A stretch of 64,000 nucleotides of DNA from Sporosarcina sp. Marseille-Q4063 (GTDB lineage Bacteria > Bacillota > Bacilli > Bacillales_A > Planococcaceae): NCBI RefSeq assembly GCF_018309085.1, contig NZ_CP070502.1:2599001-2663000 (forward strand), in the 5' to 3' direction. The stretch's first letter is position 1; each line of letters starts with the position of its first letter. The translations under genes and the position numbers were made by a program. Shown here in pieces: positions 1 to 8,830 of the stretch. The notes under the pieces were generated by a model, which was not told where the DNA came from, searched no databases, and worked only from the letters and a program-made list of their open reading frames with translations.

Positions 1-1073
1 ATCCCGACGGTCAAACAATTGCCGCTTGTCAATATTGCGGTTTTTGCGAGCGGTTCGGCTGTGAATACGGAGCGAAAACATCTGCGGAGATTACAGTCAT
101 TCCAACGGCATTAAAAACTGGGAATTATCAAGTTCGCTTTCACGGGAATGTCGTAGAGGTGTTGAAGGAAGGTGGCAAAGCAACAGGTGTCCGCTATATT
201 GACACGCAAACAGGAGAAGAATTCATACAACCCGCAGAAGTGGTTGTGTTAACAAGTTATGTCATGAACAATGCCAAGCTTCTCATGGTATCCGGCATCG
301 GTGAAATGTATGATCCCGACACGGGAAGGGGATTACTCGGCAAAAACTATGCTTATCAAATCCTTCCAGGTGCGACAGGTTTTTTCGAAGAACAGATGAA
401 TGTCTTCATGGGAGCGGGTTCGCTTGGTATGACAATTGATGATCTCAACGGAGACAACTACGATCACAGTGAGTTAGATTTCATACACGGGGCGAGTATT
501 TCAATTACCCAGCCGGGTGTCCGTCCTATTCAGACAAACCCAGTCCCGCCAGATACGCCTGCATGGGGACCGGAATTTAAGAAAGCGTCAATTTATAATT
601 ATTCAAGAACACTTAGTATAGGAGGGCAAGGCGCGTCAATCCCGCACAAGGAAAACTTCTTGTCGCTTGACCCAGATTATAAAGATGTGTACGGCGTGCC
701 GTTGCTGCAATTGACGTATAACTTTACCGAACAAGATCGTAATTTACACAAGTATTTAACGGAAAAAGCGAAAACGATAATGGAAGAGATGGGCGCGAAG
801 ACGACTGTGCCAGGAAATCCGCTTTCAGATTACGACATAGTTCCGTACCAAACGACACATAATACGGGGGGAACAATTATGGGCGCAAGTCCCGATGATA
901 GTGTTGTTAACAATTACTTGCAACATTGGGAAGTCGATAATTTGTTTGTGGTTGGCGCCGGGAACTTCCCCCATAACGGTGGTTATAATCCGACCGGAAC
1001 TGTCGGTGCGCTTGCGTATCGGGCTGCGGAAGGAATTATTAAATACAGTAAAGATGGCGGTTTGCTTGTTTAA
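1..1073 (+). CDS. GMC family oxidoreductase, C-terminal part (gluconate 2-dehydrogenase alpha-like), 5' truncated
   Basis: The reading frame is already open at base 3 and runs to a TAA at 1071-1073, so the start lies outside the window. An early Cys-rich stretch (CQYCGFCERFGCEYGAK) is typical of flavin-dependent gluconate 2-dehydrogenase / GMC oxidoreductases of Bacillales. The C-terminus has the GMC_oxred_C pattern, with HNTGG and the GNFPHNGGYNPTGTVGALAYR region that holds the active-site base and contacts FAD. The family oxidises sugars or polyols at the membrane. tatA and tatC follow at once, which fits a complex whose small subunit is Tat-exported; that subunit would lie upstream and is not seen. 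The substrate is not determined. Confidence 0.9.
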   Translation, partial: PDGQTIAACQYCGFCERFGCEYGAKTSAEITVIPTALKTGNYQVRFHGNVVEVLKEGGKATGVRYIDTQTGEEFIQPAEVVVLTSYVMNNAKLLMVSGIGEMYDPDTGRGLLGKNYAYQILPGATGFFEEQMNVFMGAGSLGMTIDDLNGDNYDHSELDFIHGASISITQPGVRPIQTNPVPPDTPAWGPEFKKASIYNYSRTLSIGGQGASIPHKENFLSLDPDYKDVYGVPLLQLTYNFTEQDRNLHKYLTEKAKTIMEEMGAKTTVPGNPLSDYDIVPYQTTHNTGGTIMGASPDDSVVNNYLQHWEVDNLFVVGAGNFPHNGGYNPTGTVGALAYRAAEGIIKYSKDGGLLV

Positions 1074-1100
1074 GTATGAAGTTGAGAGGAGGCTTATCTA

Positions 1101-1301
1101 ATGGGAGGAATAGCAGCTATTGGCGTCCCGGGTTTAATCATTATTTTGGTGATTGTGCTGATTTTATTCGGGCCGAGAAAATTGCCTGAAGTTGGTTCTG
1201 CAGTTGGAAAAACGCTGTCTGAATTCAAAAAATCAGCAAGAGATATAATTGATGACGACGAAACAGCATTGAAGGAACCAAAGAAACCGGATCAAGGATA
1301 A
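1101..1301 (+). CDS. tatA: Twin-arginine translocase subunit TatA
   Basis: This 66-residue protein has one N-terminal transmembrane helix ([16 protein letters not shown]), then the [10 protein letters not shown] hinge and amphipathic helix that define TatA/TatE, then an acidic and basic tail. A GAGAGGAGG ribosome site lies upstream. It starts 27 bases after the GMC oxidoreductase stop and 12 bases before tatC, so the three genes are probably one operon. TatA oligomers form the pore for folded Tat substrates. The short tail matches the single-role TatA proteins of Bacillales. Confidence 0.95.
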   Translation: MGGIAAIGVPGLIIILVIVLILFGPRKLPEVGSAVGKTLSEFKKSARDIIDDDETALKEPKKPDQG

Positions 1302-1313
1302 GCAGGTGATTTT

Positions 1314-2180
1314 ATGGACCCATATGGAGATCATAATCGTGAAATAATGAGCCCGCTGGATAAACCAACAATCGAAAACCAGGAAGTATCAGAGAAAACA
1401 CCAGAAAAGAAGCTGCAAGCAGTAGAAAATACAGAGAACAACAATGCCGAAGCTAATGATAAGGGCAGTCCAGAGAGTAATTCTTCTCTCGTTGATCATC
1501 TCAGCGATTTAAGAAAGCAGTTAATTAAAAGCATACTCACTTTTTTGCTTTTTTTTATCGTCGTCTTTGTGACCATTAATCTTTGGTTTCCTTATGTGAC
1601 GCGTGGTCATGAGTTAATTGTTTTAGGCCCGTTGGAAGTGGTCAAGTTTTACATGTCGATTTCCACTGCGCTTGCAGTCGGCCTTGCCTTGCCGTTTTTA
1701 TGCCATTTCCTGTGGCAATTTGTGAAGCCAGGATTGAATGAACGCGAAAGCCAATTCTTAAGTTTATATTCACCAATTATGTTTTTACTCTTTTTGAGCG
1801 GAATTGCGTTTGGTTACTTTATTGTGAATCCGCTCAGCTATAATTTCTTGGTTTCTTTAGGTGCGATGAACTTCAATGTCATGGTTTCTGCCCAGGAATA
1901 CGCTAGTTTTCTTCTGATGACGACGGTGCCATTGGGTTTATTATTCGAGTTGCCCATCGTTGCGATGTTTTTAGCGACAATTGGATTGTTAACCGCGGAG
2001 TCGATGAAAAAGGTTCGGAAATGGTCGTATTTATCGTTGGCTATTATTTCGGCGCTCATCACGCCGCCTGATTTCATCAGCCAATTGATTGTGCTCATTC
2101 CAATGGCGCTCCTTTATGAAATCAGCATCTATATCGTGAGTCGTTCCGAGCAACGAACTACAACTCCAGTTGAAAATTGA
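1314..2180 (+). CDS. tatC: Twin-arginine translocase subunit TatC
   Basis: This 288-residue polytopic protein has an unusually long hydrophilic N-terminus of about 60 residues (rich in Glu, Asn and Lys). The TatC core then opens with SLVDHLSDLRKQLIKS. Six membrane helices follow, with the conserved FVKPGLNERE loop after helix II, the FELPI motif and the SALITPPDF motif. TatC recognises twin-arginine signals and docks TatA. The ATG at 1314 follows AGGTGATTTT. Because the pair follows a GMC oxidoreductase, it probably serves that enzyme complex, like the TatAd-TatCd/PhoD arrangement in Bacillus. The long N-terminus could be over-called, but the upstream ATG has the better ribosome site. Confidence 0.95.
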   Translation: MDPYGDHNREIMSPLDKPTIENQEVSEKTPEKKLQAVENTENNNAEANDKGSPESNSSLVDHLSDLRKQLIKSILTFLLFFIVVFVTINLWFPYVTRGHELIVLGPLEVVKFYMSISTALAVGLALPFLCHFLWQFVKPGLNERESQFLSLYSPIMFLLFLSGIAFGYFIVNPLSYNFLVSLGAMNFNVMVSAQEYASFLLMTTVPLGLLFELPIVAMFLATIGLLTAESMKKVRKWSYLSLAIISALITPPDFISQLIVLIPMALLYEISIYIVSRSEQRTTTPVEN

Positions 2181-2217
2181 AAATCGGCATCCGCTTATGG
2201 GATGCCGATTTCTTTGT
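2181..2217 (+). terminator. Intrinsic terminator after tatC
   Basis: A 12-bp perfect stem (AAATCGGCATCC / GGATGCCGATTT) with a short loop is followed by CTTTG. The T-run is weak on the plus strand. The hairpin sits between tatC and the convergent 48-residue gene, so it may serve both. Confidence 0.75.
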
Positions 2218-2251
2218 TGATCGAAAAATGGTCAGAGGTATTGGCTATGTT

Positions 2252-2398
2252 TTATGAAGAACTTGAGTTTTTGTTCGATTTCATAGACATGCCCGTGAAC
2301 GATTCCACTTGTTTCATCAGCTTATCTCGTGCGTTCTTGTTTCTCATCAAGTATGCCGCACCGGCACCGAGCGCTGTAAGAGCCCATTTTCCATTCAC
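2252..2398 (-). CDS. Small DUF3918-like protein, 48 aa
   Basis: A GTG-started frame on the minus strand encodes 48 residues (MNGKWALTALGAGAAYLMRN, then KNARDKLMKQVESF and a Ser/Lys/Asn-rich tail). A strong ribosome site GAGGAGGAATAT lies just before the start. A glycine/alanine-rich hydrophobic N-terminal stretch is followed by a basic amphipathic segment, the layout of the small DUF3918/YrzQ-type proteins of Bacillales. Their role is unknown. Family placement is by eye and tentative, but the ribosome site and gene position make a real gene likely. Confidence 0.6.
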   Translation of the reverse strand: MNGKWALTALGAGAAYLMRNKNARDKLMKQVESFTGMSMKSNKNSSSS

Positions 2399-2504
2399 AT
2401 ATATTCCTCCTCATTCACTATAGTTTCGATCAACGATTATTTTTCCCTATTTGGACAATCTTATTCTGAGTGAGATTAAAATCCTGCGGAGAGTTGCGAA
2501 CTCA

Positions 2505-2534
2505 TAGACATCGAGTGCATGGGAAGATTATAAT
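2505..2534 (+). promoter_or_regulatory. Putative sigma-A promoter of the peptide/nickel ABC operon
   Basis: TAGACA at 2505-2510 (-35) and TATAAT at 2529-2534 (-10) are separated by 18 bp, 37 bases before the ATG of the substrate-binding protein gene. Confidence 0.5.
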
Positions 2535-2570
2535 TAGTATAGATACGGAATTGTATTTCGGGAGGACTTT

Positions 2571-4145
2571 ATGTTTAAAAATAAATTGAACTTATTCACA
2601 ATCTTTATTGTGATTTTATTAGTATTATCAAGTTGCGGGAGTAAAGGCGAGAATCGTCCTAAAACAAATGAAAATAGACTGGTCTATGCATCTGAATCCG
2701 AATTCGATGGATTGAATCCGATTCTTGAAGAGACGAATCTCGATGCACTCCTATTTCGGGGATTAATGCGCTTTAATGAAAAAAATGAGCCCGATACAGA
2801 TATCGCGGATTCGGTCAATATATCAGATGATGGTTTAACATATACGATTAAATTAAAAAAAGGCATCGAGTTTCATGACGGTAGGGAACTTACCGCTGAA
2901 GATGTGATTTTCACAATTGAAAGCATTTTGGACGACAAGAATGCATCATTTTTGAAGTCAGATTTCACTGAGGTTGATTCGATAACAAAATTAGATGATT
3001 ATGAACTCGAATTAACACTAAAACACCAATTCACGCCGATTTTGGATAAGCTGACGGTTCCGATTCTTCCGAAGCATGCATTCGAGGGGAAGGATATGCG
3101 AACGGCCGAATTTAATAGCCATCCTATTGGCGCGGGTCCATATAAGTTCGACAATTGGGACCGTGGAAACAGTTTGACGTTGGAAGCCTATCATAATTTC
3201 CATGGTACAAAACCTTCGATTGAAAAGGTGATATTCAAGTTTATTCCAGATAGTAATGTTCGGGCATTGCAGTTGAAATCAGGCGAAGTTGATATCGCGT
3301 TGTTAGATCCTGTTCAAGTCGCAGAAATGGAAAAGGTGGAAAGTCTTAAGATTTACAATGTCGATTCCGCCGATTACCGTGCTGTTTTATTTAATATGAA
3401 CAAAGATCTTTGGAAAGATGCAAATGTAAGGCGTGCATTCAGTTATGCGACAGACCGTACCAAAATCGTCAACGGCATTTTAAAAGGTTTCGGTACTGAA
3501 GCCTATTCACCACTTCAAAAGCATGCCTTTAAAAATGAGGATATTGAGAAATACGAATATAATGTCGAAAAAGCAAAACAGCTGTTAGACGAAGCGGGTT
3601 GGAAAGAATCGAGTGACGGTTTCCGTTACAAAGACAGCGAAAAGTTGACGTTTACGATTACTTCGCCGGCATCGGATTCAGTACGCGTGAACGTGGCAAA
3701 CTATGTCGCGGAAGGATTTAAGAAAATCGGCGCGGATGTGAAAGTCGCTGCGCTCGATTGGAGTGCCATCACAATTGAAGATACAGATGCTTTTATGATT
3801 GGCTGGGGAAGCCCATATGATGCCGATCATCACACGCATATTTTATTCCACTCGGAGGAGTCGAGTTTGACGGGCACAGGTTATAACTACGGAAATTATT
3901 CAAATCCAAAAGTCGATACACTCCTAGAACACGGTCGTTTGGAGATAAATCCCGAAAATCGACAGAAATTATATATGGAGTTTCAAGAAGAACTTGCGGA
4001 AGATCCGCCGTTTGACTTCATCGCCTATGTAAATGCGGTTTACGGCATGAATAAAAATATAAGCGGCGTGAAAGAACGGGTTCTTGGCCATCATGGTTCA
4101 GGTTTCCTTTGGAATGTCGAGGAGTGGTCGTGGAATGACCGTTAA
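2571..4145 (+). CDS. Peptide/nickel ABC transporter substrate-binding lipoprotein
   Basis: This 524-residue protein is a member of SBP family 5. The signal peptide ends in a lipobox (VLSSC, lipidated Cys22), so the mature protein is anchored outside the membrane. The SBP_bac_5 core shows DGLTYTIKLKKGIEFHDGRELTAEDV near residues 85-110 and the P-I-G-A-G-P-Y-K segment near 183-190. It is the first gene of a five-gene importer (SBP, two permeases, two ATPases). Both peptide and nickel/nickelophore importers have this layout, and nothing in the sequence decides between them. Its stop overlaps the permease start by about 11 bases. Confidence 0.9.
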   Translation: MFKNKLNLFTIFIVILLVLSSCGSKGENRPKTNENRLVYASESEFDGLNPILEETNLDALLFRGLMRFNEKNEPDTDIADSVNISDDGLTYTIKLKKGIEFHDGRELTAEDVIFTIESILDDKNASFLKSDFTEVDSITKLDDYELELTLKHQFTPILDKLTVPILPKHAFEGKDMRTAEFNSHPIGAGPYKFDNWDRGNSLTLEAYHNFHGTKPSIEKVIFKFIPDSNVRALQLKSGEVDIALLDPVQVAEMEKVESLKIYNVDSADYRAVLFNMNKDLWKDANVRRAFSYATDRTKIVNGILKGFGTEAYSPLQKHAFKNEDIEKYEYNVEKAKQLLDEAGWKESSDGFRYKDSEKLTFTITSPASDSVRVNVANYVAEGFKKIGADVKVAALDWSAITIEDTDAFMIGWGSPYDADHHTHILFHSEESSLTGTGYNYGNYSNPKVDTLLEHGRLEINPENRQKLYMEFQEELAEDPPFDFIAYVNAVYGMNKNISGVKERVLGHHGSGFLWNVEEWSWNDR

Positions 4146-5100
4146 ATGGATCGGGAAGCGGATGATGATGGGGGTGGGGGTTCTCCTCGTCGTCAGCTTC
4201 CTTTCTTTTTTTATCATGCATGCGGCGCCAGGTGACCCTGCGACAGCGTTTTACGGCGGCAATGCACAAACATTGAACGCGGCTGAAAAGGAACGAATCA
4301 GCCGTGTTTTTTCGCTTGACCGACCTGTTACTGCACAGTATGGCTCGTGGCTTATAGAAACATTAAAAGGAAATTTAGGAATTTCCTATAAAGAAGGACG
4401 ACCTGTCACAACCATTCTCATGGAAAGGCTGCCGAATACATTGCTGCTTTTCAGCGTGACGATGTTTTTCATCATTGCCGGCTCAATTTGGATCGGAACG
4501 ATAGCGGGCATGAAAGCAGGATCTATTTGGGATAGAGGCCTATCAACAGCAAGCATCGCAACATCTTCAATTCCTGCTTTTTGGCTAGGTATTTTATTTA
4601 TTTCATTTTTTGCAGTTAAACTTGGCGTGCTTCCGTCATCGGGAACTGGAGATATTGGCGGGGAAGGCGGTTTTTGGGATAAACTGCGCTATCTCATTTT
4701 ACCGGCGACCGTCATTATCATCACTCATGTCGGCATTTACGCACGTTTTCTTCAAGAAAACATTAAAGAAGAAAGTCGGAAATATTATGTGACTGTTGCG
4801 CGTGCCAACGGGGTAGCGGAGCGGGAAATCCGAAAAGGAATTTTACGCAATGCATCATTCCCGTATTTGAATTATATCGGAATGACGATTCCTTCATTCT
4901 TTGGCGGCTCGATTATCGTTGAATCTCTTTTTTCATGGAATGGACTCGGGCAGTTAACGGTTAAATCAGTTGTAACGAAAGATTTTCCGCTTCTGATGGG
5001 TGGCATTATTTTTATCGGCTTGCTCGTTGTTGTCAGTCTTTTTATCATTGATTTAATTATGTATTCATTGAACCCCAAGCTGAGAAAAGGGGGCGTATAG
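4135..5100 (+). CDS. ABC transporter permease, NikB/OppB type
   Basis: The 321-residue polytopic membrane protein begins VKWIGKRMMMGVGVLLVVSF and continues with HAAPGDPA, the hallmark N-terminus of DppB/OppB/NikB permeases. The EAA loop region is present (RANGVAEREIRKGILRNA). An in-frame ATG exists at 4084, inside the preceding gene. The ATG at 4135 fits family length and follows GAGGAGTGG, so it was chosen, which makes the two genes overlap by 11 bases. It forms the membrane channel with the next gene product. Confidence 0.88.
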   Translation: MTVKWIGKRMMMGVGVLLVVSFLSFFIMHAAPGDPATAFYGGNAQTLNAAEKERISRVFSLDRPVTAQYGSWLIETLKGNLGISYKEGRPVTTILMERLPNTLLLFSVTMFFIIAGSIWIGTIAGMKAGSIWDRGLSTASIATSSIPAFWLGILFISFFAVKLGVLPSSGTGDIGGEGGFWDKLRYLILPATVIIITHVGIYARFLQENIKEESRKYYVTVARANGVAEREIRKGILRNASFPYLNYIGMTIPSFFGGSIIVESLFSWNGLGQLTVKSVVTKDFPLLMGGIIFIGLLVVVSLFIIDLIMYSLNPKLRKGGV

Positions 5101-5103
5101 TAA

Positions 5104-5916
5104 ATGAAATCTCGAAAAACGCTCACTTTTTGGTGCATTGTTCTTGGAATCATTGCAATTTCGACTGTATTTTCTGGTATTCTCGCGCCTTATGAACCGA
5201 ACGATATGAATCTCGATGAAGTTTATTTATCTCCTGGAGCCGGTCATGTACTAGGCACGGATCATCTCGGACGTGATGTTTTCTCTCGTTTATTAGAAGG
5301 CGGTAAAGTGACGCTCACGGTGGCAACAGTATCTGTAATTTTATCGCTCATACTTGGCGTACTTTACGGCGGAATCAGTGGTTATGTCGGCGGATTTGTC
5401 GATACTGCGATGATGCGGCTTCTAGAAGTCTTCATTACAATCCCATCGCTCATCATCATCCTCGCGTTTCAAGCCTTTATGCAAGGCGGCATGTGGAGTA
5501 TGGCGCTAATTATCGGGGTAACAGGTTGGTTGGCGACTGCAAGGATTGTTCGATCCGAGTTCATGCGGTTAAAGGACGCAGAATTTGTTCAAATGGCAAA
5601 AATGTTTGGAACGCCGACTTGGAAAATCATTTTTAGTCATTTGCTTCGGAATAGTGTACCTGCAATATTTGTCGTAACCTTGTTTAATTTCGCAGGCGCA
5701 ATCTTCATCGAAGTATCGTTAAGCTTTCTCGGCATTGGCGTACCACCTGCTATTCCGTCTTGGGGAAATATGTTGTACTACGCGCAAACCGATATTTTAA
5801 TTGGTGCTTGGTGGATAGGGCTGTTTCCAGGGATTCTAATTTTCGTTACAATCCTTGCGATTAACTTCATAGGAGAAGGTTTGAAGGAGCCAGAACGGAG
5901 GCGGTTCGGTGCTTAA
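5104..5916 (+). CDS. ABC transporter permease, NikC/OppC type
   Basis: This 270-residue permease has an N-terminal helix, then the family motif LGTDHLGRDVFSRLLEGG near residues 50-67, and several further helices. The cytoplasmic EAA loop reads QMAKMFGTPTWKIIFSHLLRNSVPA. It starts 4 bases after the previous stop and overlaps the next gene by 8 bases, so the operon is tightly coupled. The C-terminal EGLKEPERRRFGA resembles the EGLRDALDPR ending of peptide/nickel permeases. Confidence 0.9.
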   Translation: MKSRKTLTFWCIVLGIIAISTVFSGILAPYEPNDMNLDEVYLSPGAGHVLGTDHLGRDVFSRLLEGGKVTLTVATVSVILSLILGVLYGGISGYVGGFVDTAMMRLLEVFITIPSLIIILAFQAFMQGGMWSMALIIGVTGWLATARIVRSEFMRLKDAEFVQMAKMFGTPTWKIIFSHLLRNSVPAIFVVTLFNFAGAIFIEVSLSFLGIGVPPAIPSWGNMLYYAQTDILIGAWWIGLFPGILIFVTILAINFIGEGLKEPERRRFGA

Positions 5917-6658
5917 GGTAAATCAATTGTCAATTGAAATCAACGAGAAAAGAATTGTCGATTCGAGTTCATTTTTTGTTCCACGTGGAAGAATAACATC
6001 GATTATTGGCGAAAGCGGCAGTGGGAAAAGCATGACGGTTTCCGCATTACTCGATATCTTACCGGCAGGATCGAACGCGACGGGACAAGCCTTGTTTGCC
6101 AATAAAAATTTGCTAACTTTATCGGATAAAGAAATGTCAACGATACGGGGTTCTCAGATATTCACAATTTTTCAAGACGCTGCAAACAGCTTTAATCCTT
6201 CTGTAAAAATGGGGAAGCAATTATACGAGTTTACGGGCCGGAGGATTCAAGATGGCGTTACTGAATTCCAAGCGAAGATGGATGATATATTGAACGACCT
6301 TGGATTATCAAAAGAAATTATGGAACAGTACCCTTTTGAATTATCGGGCGGGATGTTACAACGCTGCATGATTGCATGTGCATTATATGTCGAACCAGAG
6401 TTACTAATCGCCGACGAGCCAACATCCGCTCTCGACACCATCTTACAGAAGGAATTCATCGATTTATTGAAGGAATTAAATGAAAAACAAGGAACGACTA
6501 TTCTTTTAATCACGCATGATTTAGACATTGCGGCGGAAGTTGCTGATGAAATGGTCGTTATGCATAAAGGAAAGGTTGTCGAAACTGGAACAGTAACCGA
6601 ATTATTTGAACGGCCTAAAAATGCGTATACAAAAAGATTGTTAGAAAGTCGATTCTAA
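5909..6658 (+). CDS. ABC transporter ATP-binding protein, NikD/DppD type
   Basis: A GTG-started gene of 249 residues. It has Walker A GESGSGKS near residue 36, the Q-loop FQDAANSFNPS, the signature LSGGMLQR, Walker B LLIADEPTSALD and the H-loop THDL. The protein is short for the DppD family (about 330 residues) because it lacks the C-terminal oligopeptide/dipeptide extension. NikD-type and short Opp-type ATPases share that trait. It pairs with the next ATPase. Confidence 0.9.
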   Translation: MLKVNQLSIEINEKRIVDSSSFFVPRGRITSIIGESGSGKSMTVSALLDILPAGSNATGQALFANKNLLTLSDKEMSTIRGSQIFTIFQDAANSFNPSVKMGKQLYEFTGRRIQDGVTEFQAKMDDILNDLGLSKEIMEQYPFELSGGMLQRCMIACALYVEPELLIADEPTSALDTILQKEFIDLLKELNEKQGTTILLITHDLDIAAEVADEMVVMHKGKVVETGTVTELFERPKNAYTKRLLESRF

Positions 6659-6670
6659 GAAAGCGGGGAG

Positions 6671-7414
6671 ATGCCATTGCTAACAGTAGAAAATGTTTCA
6701 AAAACATATCGAGATAGCAGCAATGTGAAGCAGGTTCTCTGCGACATCGATTTGACGGTTGGGGATGGGGAAATTGTTGGACTCGTTGGGGAAAGTGGCA
6801 GTGGAAAGAGTACGCTGGCGCGGATGATTATGCAGTTGGAAAAACGGGACGCTGGATCCATTTATATGAATGAAGTACCTGTGACAAAGTCCAAAGCTTT
6901 TTACGAAGACTGCCAACTCATTTTCCAAAACGCATCAGCTGCGCTGAATCCATCATGGACAGTTCACGAAATTTTACGGGAACCCCTTCGCGACATGAAG
7001 ACAGACCGTGATGCGTATATCTTTACTATGCTTGGAAAAGTAAAGCTATCAAAGGAACATTTAAAAAAGCTTCCCTCTGAACTAAGCGGCGGCGAAAGAC
7101 AACGAGTTAACTTGCTCAGATCGGTTCTCGTTCGTCCAAAACTATTAATATGCGACGAAATCGTCTCCAACCTCGACCGGCTCATTCAAAAAGAAATTAT
7201 TGATTTATTAATTGAAATTAATCGAGAAACCGGTATGGCTATGCTGTTCATTGCGCATGATTTAAAAGTGGTTACCTATATGTGTAACCGAATTTACGTC
7301 ATGAAAAACGGTGAAATTGTTGACGAAAGTTCTAAAGTGGATCATCAATTTACCTTTTTACATCCGTATTCAAATAAACTATTTCGGGCGATGTTAGGCA
7401 GTGAATCAAATTAG
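6671..7414 (+). CDS. ABC transporter ATP-binding protein, NikE/OppF type
   Basis: 247 residues with Walker A GESGSGKS, the Q-loop FQNASAALNPSW (typical of DppF/NikE), signature LSGGERQR, Walker B LLICDEIVSNLD and H-loop AHDL. The Walker B region reads DEIVSNLD where DEPTSALD is usual; the catalytic Glu is kept. It is the last gene of the importer operon, followed by a good terminator. Substrate is peptide or nickel. Confidence 0.9.
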   Translation: MPLLTVENVSKTYRDSSNVKQVLCDIDLTVGDGEIVGLVGESGSGKSTLARMIMQLEKRDAGSIYMNEVPVTKSKAFYEDCQLIFQNASAALNPSWTVHEILREPLRDMKTDRDAYIFTMLGKVKLSKEHLKKLPSELSGGERQRVNLLRSVLVRPKLLICDEIVSNLDRLIQKEIIDLLIEINRETGMAMLFIAHDLKVVTYMCNRIYVMKNGEIVDESSKVDHQFTFLHPYSNKLFRAMLGSESN

Positions 7415-7430
7415 ATAGATTGAACTCTAA

Positions 7431-7461
7431 AGTCTGGAGAATATTCTCTAGGCTTTTTTTG
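7431..7461 (+). terminator. Intrinsic terminator of the ABC importer operon
   Basis: AGTCTGGAGAAT pairs with ATTCTCTAGGCT (two G-T wobbles), followed by TTTTTTT. Confidence 0.85.
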
Positions 7462-7498
7462 GTGTTCGGTTAGAATGAAGTTAAGACCTGAGGGGAAA

Positions 7499-7906
7499 AT
7501 GATGGATTACTTTGAGCGAATCCTTAGATTTAAAGATTTAGAAGTGTGGGATATTCGATTTGAAAAAGATATATATTGAATGATTATTTTCGATGAAAAT
7601 CGCCCTGCGGTAGCCGAGGATTTAGAATTACCTAGCGGTTTTGAAGTAAATGAAGATGAGTTAAGAATAAACTTGATAACTGTGAAAGTTTATTCGAAAA
7701 ACAAGGTGAAAGATGAACATATTGAACCTTTAGATCAATTTGCCAAACAGTTGACAGACCATGTTGCATTAGCGCATTGTGATGTGGTTGTTACTTTTTA
7801 TACTGAATTAAACGAGGATATTTTAGAACGTTTATTAATGGGAAAGTTCAAAATGAAGTATGACGAAATCCCATTGAGCCAGTTGCGGCATTTGAATCAA
7901 AACTAA
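7499..7906 (+). pseudogene. Hypothetical gene split by an in-frame TGA
   Basis: A frame opens at ATG 7499 behind a good site (GAGGGGAAA), codes 26 residues (MMDYFERILRFKDLEVWDIR, then FEKDIY) and stops at TGA 7577-7579. The very next codon is ATG 7580 in the same frame, and the frame stays open for another 108 residues to 7906. The downstream part has no ribosome site of its own. Either one 135-codon gene has a nonsense mutation, or the second part is translated by re-initiation at the stop. No family is recognised; the downstream part is acidic and shows no signal peptide or membrane segment. Confidence 0.5.
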
Positions 7907-8007
7907 ACTAATATTGAAACCTTCTATGAAATTAAAGGGTTTTTATCATTAATGAAAGAAGACAACAGGATATGAAATTGACTAATGTCGAAAAGGGGGA
8001 TTTTACT

Positions 8008-8433
8008 ATGTACGAATTAAAAACAAAAGAAACCGATAACAGTGTAATTGAATTTATCGAGAATGTTGATAATCCGAAAAAACGCGAAGATGCTTATAAA
8101 CTATTAGACGTTTTTACCGAAACAACGGGCTTTCCAGCTAAGATGTGGGGTCCGAGTATTATTGGATTTGGTTCCTATCATTATAAATACGCATCTGGTC
8201 ACGAAGGCGATGCACCGATAGTGGGTTTTTCACCACGAAAAGCAAAAATCAGCCTGTATTTAACATCAACTGAAGACGTCAGAGAAAAATTACTAAATGA
8301 TTTAGGGAAACATACGTCAGGGAAAATGTGTGTTTACGTTAATAAAGTAGCTGATATAGATGTTGAAGTATTAAAGGAGTTTATTGTGGAAACCGTGAAA
8401 TTTGTGAATAAAACTTATCCAGATAATTTTTAA
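8008..8433 (+). CDS. DUF1801 domain protein
   Basis: 141 residues from ATG 8008, which follows AAAAGGGGGATTT. A longer in-frame ATG at 7972 lacks such a site. The pattern KRxDAYKLLDVFTETTGFPAKMWGPSIIGFGSYHYKY is characteristic of the YdhG-like DUF1801 fold, as is the GFSPRKAKISLYL strand. Function is unknown, though some relatives are iron-binding or frataxin-like in fold. Its last codons form the first copy of a 27-bp tandem repeat. Confidence 0.85.
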   Translation: MYELKTKETDNSVIEFIENVDNPKKREDAYKLLDVFTETTGFPAKMWGPSIIGFGSYHYKYASGHEGDAPIVGFSPRKAKISLYLTSTEDVREKLLNDLGKHTSGKMCVYVNKVADIDVEVLKEFIVETVKFVNKTYPDNF

Positions 8434-8486
8434 CGGGAAACTTATCCAGATAAGTCTTAACGAAAGACTTATCCTGGTAAGTAATT
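8410..8486 (+). repeat. 27-bp imperfect tandem repeat, three copies
   Basis: The segment CTTATCCAGA recurs at 8414 and 8441 and, as CTTATCCTGG, at 8468, with an exact period of 27 bases (nine codons). Flanking bases match as well (AAACTTATCCAGATAA). Copy 1 holds the stop codon of the DUF1801 gene. It looks like a local duplication of the gene's 3' end. Confidence 0.8.
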
Positions 8487-8500
8487 GGGGGCTACAAAAA

Positions 8501-8788
8501 ATGAAATGCGTAATTCATTTCACGACCGGTAAAGCTTGGTTAGAAGGGCAACCACATTGGAAACAAGGACTTGTTCCACATAGGGAGTATGTAAGAGAAG
8601 CTTTGGCGAAGGGGATTTTAGTCGCAGGCGGCCCATTTATGGATCATACAGGCGGACTGATCATTCTAGAAGTGGACAATTTGGAAGAGGCTCAACATTT
8701 CGTGGATCATGATCCTGCTGTTATTGAAGGGAAGTTCAAAGCTAAAGTTTATCCGTGGGAACCGCTAGAAGGTATCTTCAACGAATAA
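8501..8788 (+). CDS. YciI family protein
   Basis: 95 residues with the YCII fold pattern: an N-terminal strand, a conserved His (PHREYVREALAKG), the AGGPF turn, and FVDHDPAV near residue 67, where the conserved His-Asp pair sits. The ATG follows TTGGGGGC. YciI-like proteins have a muconolactone-isomerase/ferredoxin-like fold and mostly unknown roles. The gene stands alone between a repeat and a terminator. Confidence 0.85.
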   Translation: MKCVIHFTTGKAWLEGQPHWKQGLVPHREYVREALAKGILVAGGPFMDHTGGLIILEVDNLEEAQHFVDHDPAVIEGKFKAKVYPWEPLEGIFNE

Positions 8789-8830
8789 GAAATTTGGAGG
8801 GAATTCATTTTACTGTAAGTTTCTTATATT

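Noticed and set aside
7577..7579. Selenocysteine codon
   Set aside because: TGA is followed at once by ATG and no selenocysteine insertion hairpin or selenoprotein family is seen.
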